In this document: one piece after another, positions 57,165 to 64,000 of the stretch | Position numbering within the stretch: the stretch's first letter is position 1 | Layout: every line of letters starts with the position of its first letter | Assembly (NCBI GenBank): GCA_002104985.1 | Contig: MCGO01000018.1 | Coordinates: 310,001 to 374,000 of the forward strand | Reading direction: 5' to 3' | Origin: Rhizoclosmatium globosum | Taxonomy: Eukaryota; Chytridiomycota; Chytridiomycetes; Chytridiales; Chytriomycetaceae | DNA length: 64,000 nt | The notes under the pieces: generated by a model | The model's database searches: none | Seen by the model: only the letters and a program-made list of their open reading frames with translations | What the model was told of the DNA's origin: nothing | Translations under genes and position numbers: made by a program

Positions 57165-58890
57165 AATCGCTGTTTCCGAGGAAGCAGACGCGAGACTCGG
57201 CGCTGACACAAGCAGAGGCCTTCAACGATATTGTGACAACAAGGCTCCAACATGAGAATGCCAGCTTACTCCAAAGAGCTATCCCCTTCCATCGGAAGGA
57301 GACCGAGTCTCACGAGGCTTGCCATGGTCGTGACTAGAATGGGTCACTTGTATTAGCTCGACATAACCTCAATCTCCAACAGAAAAAGCTTACCGCCGTC
57401 TCCGAGGCAGCAGACGCGAGACTCGGCGCTGACACAAGCAGAGGCCTTCAACGATGTTGTGACAACAAGGCTCCAACATGAAAATGCCAGCTTACTCCAA
57501 AGAGCTATCCCCTTCCATCGGAAGGAGACCGAGTTTCACGGGGCTTACCATGGTCGTGACTAGAATGGGTCACTTGTATTAGCTCGACATAACCTCAATC
57601 TCCAACAGAAAAAGCTTACCGCCGTCTCCGAGGCAGCAGACGCGAGACTCGGCGCTGACACAAGCAGAGGCCTTCAACGATGTTGTGACAACAAGGCTCC
57701 AACATGAAAATGCCAGCTTACTCCAAAGAGCTATCCCCTTCCATCGGAAGGAGACCGAGTCTCACGAGGCTTGCCATGGTCGTGACTAGAATGGGTCACT
57801 TGTATTAGCTCGACATAACCTCAATCTCCAACAGAAAAAGCTTACCGCCGTCTCCGAGGCAGCAGACGCGAGACTCGGCGCTGACACAAGCAGAGGCCTT
57901 CAACGATGTTGTGACAACAAGGCTCCAACATGAAAATGCCAGCTTACTCCAAAGAGCTATCCCCTTCCATCGGAAGGAGACCGAGTCTCACGAGGCTTGC
58001 CATGGTCGTGACTAGAATGGGTCACTTGTATTAGCTCGACATAACCTCAATCTCCAACAGAAAAAGCTTACCGCCGTCTCCGAGGCAGCAGACGCGAGAC
58101 TCGGCGCTGACACAAGCAGAGGCCTTCAACGATGTTGTGACAACAAGGCTCCAACATGAAAATGCCAGCTTACTCCAAAGAGCTATCCCCTTCCATCGGA
58201 AGGAGACCGAGTTTCACGGGGCTTACCATGGTCGTGACTAGAATGGGTCACTTGTATTAGCTCGACATAACCTCAATCTCCAACAGAAAAAGCTTACCGC
58301 CGTCTCCGAGGCAGCAGACGCGAGACTCGGCGCTGACACAAGCAGAGGTCTTCAACGATGTTGTGACAACAAGGCTCCAACATGAAAATGCCAGCTTACT
58401 CCAAAGAGCTATCCCCCTCCATCGGAAGGAGACCGAGTTTCACGGGGCTTACCATGGTCGTGACTAGAATGGATCACTTGTATTAGCTCGACATAACCTC
58501 AATCTCCAACAGAAAAAGCTTACCGCCGTCTCCGAGGCAGCAGACGCGAGACTCGGCGCTGACACAAGCAGAGGCCTTCAACGATGTTGTGACAACAAGG
58601 CTCCAACATGAGAATGCCAGCTTACTCCAAAGAGCTATCCCCTTCCATCGGAAGGAGACCGAGTTTCACGGGGCTTGCCATGGTCGTGACTAGAATGGGT
58701 CACTTGTATTAGCTCGACATAACCTCAATCTCCAACAGAAAAAGCTTACCGCCGTCTCCGAGGCAGCAGACGCGAGACTCGGCGCTGACACAAGCAGAGG
58801 CCTTCAACGATGTTGTGACAACAAGGCTCCAACATGAGAATGCCAGCTTACTCCAAAGAGCTATCCCCTTCCATCGGAAGGAGACCGAGT
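57165..58890 (-). repeat. 226-bp satellite, eight units
   Basis: The marker GACGCGAGACTCGG occurs at 57187, 57413, 57639, 57865, 58091, 58317, 58543 and 58769, exactly 226 bp apart each time. Units differ at a handful of bases (for example CCCCTTCC/CCCCCTCC), with no length change. On the minus strand each full unit holds a 60-nt intron-like stretch (57393-57334 in the first): GTAAGC donor, GCTAATAC branch-like site and TTCTAG acceptor. A plus-strand frame also stays open for ~170 bp per unit. The eighth unit changes at 58890 into the edge of array B. Confidence 0.95.
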
Positions 58891-58934
58891 CCCAAGATTC
58901 CGAAACCAGCAAGCGGGCGATAAGAGAATCCCTA

Positions 58935-61335
58935 AATAAAGAAGAACATCATGAGAATCGCGTTTCCAAACCACAACACAACAAGGAACGTACCAATTGA
59001 AGCGGCGACACTGGCTTAGACAACTTCCACAACTGCTACCCACAGGAAACCCTTTGCGACGCAATTAAGACGTCCCTCCAAGTGCGTGTGGGCTACGACT
59101 CCGAGTAATCCACCAAATCCCATGGGTTGGATCCAACGTGAGTTGGGAGAAGCGTTGATGGGTGTACGAACCCAAAGGGCAAAGCCGTCATGCAGTCACG
59201 AGTAGCACCAAGTGGACCCAGAGACCAGCGAGAGAGAGAAAGCCTGCAAAAAGAATATGGTAAGAATCGCGCTCCCAAAACCACAACAAAACAAGAAACC
59301 TACCACTTGAAGTGGCGACACTGACTTAGACAACTTCCACAACTGCTACCCACAGGAAACCCTTTGCGACGCAATTAAGACATCCCTCCAAGTGCGTGTG
59401 GGCTACGACTCCGAGTAATCCACCAAATCCCATGGGTTGGATCCAACGTGAGTTGGGAGAAGCGTTGATGGGTGCACGAACCCAAAGGGCAAAGCCGTCA
59501 TGCAGTCACGAGTAGCACCAAGTGGACCCAGAGACCAGCGAGAGAGAGAAAGCCTGCAAAAAGAATATGGTAAGAATCGCGCTCCCAAAACCACAAAAAA
59601 AACAAGAAACGTACCACTTGAAGTGGCGACACTGGCTTAGACAACTTCCACAACTGCTACCCACAGGAAACCCTTTGCGACGCAATTAAGACATCCCTCC
59701 AAGTGCGTGTGGGCTACGACTCCGAGTAATCCACCAAATCCCATAGATTGGATCCAACGTGAGTTGGGAGAAGCGTTGCAAAGCCGGCATAGAAACGAGA
59801 GTAGCACCATGAACGAGCCAATTGGACCCAGAGACCAGCAAGAGAGTGAATGCCTGCAAAAGCAATATGGTAAGAATCGCGTTTCCAAACCACAACACAA
59901 CAAGAAACGTACCAATTGAAGCGGCGACACTGGCTTAGACAACTTCCACAACTGCTACCCACAGGAAACCCTTTGCGACGCAATTAAGACGTCCCTCCAA
60001 GTGCGTGTGGGCTACGACTCCGAGTAATCCACCAAATCCCATGGGTTGGATCCAACGTGAGTTGGGAGAAGCGTTGCAAAGCCGGCATAGAAACGAGAGT
60101 AGCACCAAGAGCGAGCCAATTGGACCCAGAGACCAGCAAGAGAGCGAATGCCTGCAAAAGTAATATGGTAAGAATCGCGCTCCCAAAACCACAACAAAAC
60201 AAGAAACCTACCACTTGAAGTGGCGACACTGACTTCATCAACTTCCACAACTGCTACCCACAGGAAACCCTTTGCGACGCAATTAAGACGTCCCTCCAAG
60301 TGCGTGTGGGCTACGACTCCGAGTAATCCACCAAATCCCATGGGTTGGATCCAACGTGAGTTGGGAGAAGCGTTGATGGGTGCACGAACCCAAAGGGCAA
60401 AGCCGTCATGCAGTCACGAGTAGCACCAAGTGGACCCAGAGACCAGCAAGAGAGCGAATGCCTGCAAAAGTAATATGGTAAGAATCGCGCTCCCAAAACC
60501 ACAACAAAACAAGAAACCTACCACTTGAAGTGGCGACACTGACTTCATCAACTTCCACAACTGCTACCCACAGGAAACCCTTTGCGACGCAATTAAGACA
60601 TCCCTCCAAGTGCGTGTGGGCTACGACTCCGAGTAATCCACCAAATCCCATAGATTGGATCCAACGTGAGTTGGGAGAAGCGTTGCAAAGCCGGCATAGA
60701 AACGAGAGTAGCACCAAGAGCGAGCCAATTGGACCCAGAGACCGGCAAGAGAGCGAATGCCTGCAAAAGCAATATGGTAAGAATCGCGTTTCCAAACCAC
60801 AACACAACAAGAAACGTACCAATTGAAGCGGCGACACTGGCTTAGACAACTTCCACAACTGCTACCCACAGGAAACCCTTTGCGACGCAATTAAGACATC
60901 CCTCCAAGTGCGTGTGGGCTACGACTCCGAGTAATCCACCAAATCCCATAGATTGGATCCAACGTGAGTTGGGAGAAGCGTTGCAAAGCCGGCATAGAAA
61001 CGAGAGTAGCACCAAGAGCGAGCCAATTGGACCCAGAGACCGGCAAGAGAGCGAATGCCTGCAAAAGCAATATGGTAAGAATCGCGTTTCCAAACCACAA
61101 CAAAACAAGAAACCTACCACTTGAAGTGGCGACACTGACTTCATCAACTTCCACAACTGCTACCCACAGGAAACCCTTTGCGACGCAATTAAGACATCCC
61201 TCCAAGTGCGTGTGGGCTACGACTCCGAGTAATCCACCAAATCCCATAGATTGGATCCAACGTGAGTTGGGAGAAGCGTTGCAAAGGCGGCATAGAAACC
61301 AGAGTAGCACCAAGAACCAGCCAAGTGGACCCAGA
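58935..61335 (-). repeat. Tandem array B: eight ~300-bp units, same family as array A
   Basis: Marker GGAAACCCTTTGCG at 59045, 59355, 59666, 59964, 60263, 60573, 60871 and 61169; steps 310, 311, 298, 299, 310, 298, 298. The extra one or two bases relative to array A all lie in short A-runs (CCCAAAACC, ACAAAAAAAAC) within the intron-like stretch. Units of the 298 and 309 classes are mixed, without the strict alternation of array A. At the right end the minus strand shows CTTTCTTACAG then TTTCGTGCAG before the first unit, which could be the splice site joining an upstream exon. Confidence 0.92.
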
Positions 61336-62129
61336 GAGAGCGAATATCTGCACGAAATAAAAATCTGTAAGAAAGATGGTTTCAAATTGCAGCACCAAGA
61401 GAGCGCGCGAGAGAGGTAACAAGAACTTGGAATATGTTTGAAGGGAATCAATACAAACACATGAAATAAAACCGGAAAATAACTCACCGCCTCCATAAAA
61501 GGAGCTTGCCAGTCGCCGTGGTCGCCTCAAACGACTACTCCTGACTCCATTACAAAGAACAAGAGTCGAAGTGGATTTGCCCAGCACCAGAAACGACAAG
61601 TGGCGATACAAGTGTATTGTCCCGCAGAACGTCTGGTGGTTTATACAGCGTGTCCAGCCACCAGTAGCGCGCGAGAGAGGCAGAGAGATCCTGGAAGTGG
61701 CGGCAAGTATTAAAGCGCAAAAGGTCCATGGAAGTAGTGTGAGAGAAGATGCCTGATGACGTCGGACTTGGAGGAAATGAGGCCAGGCGGCAAAAGGTTT
61801 GAAGGAGGTGCGGCGGGAGAGCGTGTCAGTGATAGGTAGAGTCTAAGAAGGAATAAGGTGTTAGTATTTGAGTTTAGATGTTGAGGGGACGGAGGGGCGG
61901 TAGAGGGATAGAAAGAGGAGGAAGCTAAATGAAGCAGGCAGACATCCGACGCGTCTGAAGCCACCAACCTATCATAGTGAGACGAATGTTCGAAGCAATT
62001 GCAGGTGTAGCCCGGTGAGTCGTTGTGGTAGTAGCTGTAGTAGTTTGGAAGAGGGGATGGACGAGTATTTTTGGGAAAGAAATTACGAGAAAAGTTGGTG
62101 GGAATGCGCGCGCTTTTAAGATGAGCAGT
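61336..62129. other. Flank of array B, duplicated at 41.1-41.6 kb
   Basis: From 61780 closely similar to 41280-41630, in the same orientation relative to the array. 61340-61780 is only partly shared. No convincing gene; a minus-strand frame at 61710-61967 (MVASDASDVCLLHLASS) is not kept open in the other copy. Confidence 0.6.
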
Positions 62130-62372
62130 TCAAACTCCGGTTTGTTGACGTTTTGTCAGAATTGTCAGGTGGCCCCTTGGAATAAACTGGTATATGCGGT
62201 ATGGTATCCGATGCAGAATCTCATTCTGCGTCGAATTTTGCAAGTATGAATGAAGGAGGTTGAGGCGTCGTGGAGTTAGGCGTGACAGGTCTGTTTGGAC
62301 AACTTCCTCAAAAACACAAACTTTGGCAAGATCTTCGAGCTTAACAGTACCTGCATCGGCATCCCTCGCCAT
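62130..62372 (-). CDS. Small ORF, 80 aa, upstream of array B
   Basis: ATG at 62372 starts MARDADAGTVKLEDLAKVC, followed by QTDLSRLTPRRLNLLHSYL and ending HLTILTKRQQTGV. A parallel frame exists next to array A but lacks the ATG. Read on the minus strand it precedes the array, so it could be the first exon of a transcript crossing the repeats. No known domain; differences between the copies are largely amino-acid changing, which argues against strong constraint. Confidence 0.35.
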   Translation of the reverse strand: MARDADAGTVKLEDLAKVCVFEEVVQTDLSRLTPRRLNLLHSYLQNSTQNEILHRIPYRIYQFIPRGHLTILTKRQQTGV

Positions 62373-62375
62373 TCA

Positions 62376-63331
62376 TCTCTAATAGTGTATTCGTGCTCTA
62401 CAGTCTCAACTGATTCGATTTGAGGGGGTTTCGGATGGGTTTGTTGGGCGATGATTCCTTCGATTCGAGCGGGCCACCTCCGATCATACTATACGTGTGT
62501 CTTGAGCTTCATTCATACGCATAGATGACTTAGATGACGTTATTTGAGTGAGAGATGTTGTTCACGTCTTGGATGTGGACTTTGGCGTGCCAAACAAACT
62601 CATAACATCATCTAGATCGACCCAATAGCGCCGAACACTCCACTTCTCTTCCTTTATACGTTTTTGCTAAGTGTCAGAGATGAATCAGAGGAGAATCAGT
62701 TGTCATGACGCCCAGAACTCTTTGAATGGTATGCTCTACGGCTGCACACGGTACCACAAGGATAAAATATATAATAAAAGCCACTAAGAGATATTTGGGA
62801 GCATATAGATGTCGTTTTAGATGCGACAGGCCACGGGATTCCATCGTCTTCTGCCGATATGGAGAACGTCGCATCACAACACAAACAACCGACATCCTCC
62901 GACCATAATTAAAGAACGTACCACTTGATATATATGGGTTACGATTCTTAACGTAATTCAGTGGCTGGCTGAGTGCGAACAATTGAGATTCCAAGGCACG
63001 TTCATGGTATAATCCGATCCTCTGCAATAATTCGTCACATGTAAAAGCGAGTGCTTTAAAAGGTATATCGTATATAGGATGCATATCCGAATTGAGGCAG
63101 CCATCTTCTGGAAATCAACTGAATGTCCACAAGATTATATTCCAGGCCTGGAATCACTCCAGGATGAAGATTATCAGGTTGAGTAAAATATAGATGGTGT
63201 AGATTCTGTTGAATTGGAAGAATTTCGGTTTCGAAGTCCAAGTGGAATTGTGATATACGCAATGTTAATGAGCCTATTCAAGAATCGAGAAGCCTTATGC
63301 GCAATCACTTCATTAATAAATTATCATTTAA
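62376..63331. other. Intergenic, no convincing gene
   Basis: Two minus-strand frames of 136 and 68 codons occur (62674-63084 and 63056-63262), but neither shows a domain or codon pattern I trust. A TTTAATTGTCTAG acceptor-like site ends at 63339. Confidence 0.35.
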
Positions 63332-63577
63332 TTGTCTAGACTAGAAAAAGACGGTTACTTTACCAATGAGTCTCGCTCCCGTAAAACCAATGGTCCGAAT
63401 AAAGTTCAAATTTCACCACACCAGGATACATTACAACTGATACAGCAACATATATACGCATCTGCCCAAAGTTATGCTGAAGTGGCGTCTCGCCTTTGGC
63501 GGGATGATTCAGTTAGTTTCTCACTAAATCTTCAAAAGTTTGTTCCAAAAATGGATTGTGTGTCAACAAGAGCGTGA
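63332..63577 (+). other. Orphan exon-like ORF
   Basis: Open frame of ~81 codons without a good ATG, preceded by an acceptor-like TTTAATTGTCTAG. Encodes ESRSRKTNGPNKVQI, then a helical stretch (LQLIQQHIYASAQSYAEVAS). It looks like the last exon of a gene whose upstream exons are not found here, perhaps cut off by the array rearrangement. Low certainty. Confidence 0.3.
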
Positions 63578-63648
63578 ATGCTTCAGAAACGTTTATTCAT
63601 ACGGACGTCCAAGAAAGAAAATTAAGTAAATTACAACAAACAGCAACG

Positions 63649-64000
63649 CTAAAATAAGTTTCTGGATTTCCCTTTAGGTGAAGTCGGGAATGGCTTTCTT
63701 GCAATCTCTTCCATATTTTTATAGAAAGCTGTCTTCTTTCTCGGTGCTGGCGGTGGCTTTGTTCCATTCGACGCGTCAGATTCAGATTTCAATCGTTTGC
63801 GGCGTTCTGATGAGGTTTCTTCTTCGTCAGAGTCAAAGCCATTTGCAGGATTCAGCATACTTGTTGATGAAGATACTCCTGGAGATACGTCGTCGTCGTC
63901 AGAGCACAGGTTTACAAAATATTTAGGTTTTGTTGTAGAATCCGTTTGAGGAGTGATTGTTGATTGAACCGTTGGGAAGTTTGGAGCATGAGCAGGAGAC
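63649..64000 (-). CDS. C-terminal end of an unknown protein, 5' part outside window
   Basis: On the minus strand one frame is open from the window edge to the stop at 63649. It is acidic and serine-rich (NLCSDDDDVSPGVSSSTS), then has charged and proline segments (EEETSSERRKRLKSE, KPPPAPRKKTAFY) and ends KGKSRNLF. Disordered; probably nuclear. Nothing identifies the family. Confidence 0.6.
   Translation of the reverse strand, partial: SPAHAPNFPTVQSTITPQTDSTTKPKYFVNLCSDDDDVSPGVSSSTSMLNPANGFDSDEEETSSERRKRLKSESDASNGTKPPPAPRKKTAFYKNMEEIARKPFPTSPKGKSRNLF

Noticed and set aside
62674..63084. 136-codon minus-strand ORF
   Set aside because: No domain, and no support from neighbouring features. It may be chance in AT-rich DNA.

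Overview
The window is nuclear DNA of a zoosporic, chytrid-like fungus. The genes have many short GT..AG introns (mostly 45-90 nt), often with pyrimidine-poor CAAG or AAAG acceptors. Fungal-type SulP, SFC1, GGC1, formin and YEN1/GEN1 genes sit beside an enkurin-domain gene, a family tied to motile cilia, which fits a fungus with flagellated spores. I could not search databases, so the lineage is an inference.

Layout. 1-10.7 kb is a dense gene block: three F-box/LRR genes (one cut by the window edge), methionine aminopeptidase 2 divergent from a mitochondrial-type J-protein, a beta-propeller-like protein and a SulP sulfate transporter. 10.7-27.5 kb is a retroelement graveyard: at least three broken Ty1/copia copies with LTR-like ends, a long 5'-truncated LINE on the minus strand carrying reverse transcriptase and RNase H, a second LINE scrap, and a roughly 660-bp element with about 100-bp terminal inverted repeats. 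27.5-38.3 kb is gene-dense again: a Ran1/Sks1-like kinase, a two-LIM protein, the succinate/fumarate carrier, an IMPACT-domain protein and several unknown genes. 38.4-41.1 kb is a tandem array of 298/309-bp units followed by a unique-looking flank. 43.1-57 kb holds an enkurin-domain protein, an AlkB-like dioxygenase, the mitochondrial GTP/GDP carrier, a formin, a Holliday-junction resolvase and a stand-alone asparagine-synthetase-like protein. 57.2-62.6 kb holds a 226-bp satellite joined to a second copy of the ~300-bp array and its flank. The last 1.4 kb has an orphan exon-like ORF and the 3' end of a gene leaving the window.

Gene arrangement. Housekeeping genes are packed as divergent pairs whose start codons lie only tens to a few hundred bases apart (METAP2/J-protein 58 bp, unknown/LIM 42 bp, enkurin/AlkB-like 52 bp, SFC1/IMPACT about 150 bp, GGC1/formin about 300 bp), so shared promoters are likely. 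Two mitochondrial carriers and a mitochondrial-type J-protein are present, but nothing suggests one pathway-specific cluster.

Most unusual features. The two ~300-bp arrays and the 226-bp array each carry, once per unit on the minus strand, a stretch with good intron signals (about 59-60 nt). All one- and two-base length variation of the ~300-bp units falls inside that stretch. Also notable are a possible 19-nt intron in the formin, an AlkB-like fold split by a long disordered insert, and a zinc-ribbon-tailed asparagine-synthetase domain protein.
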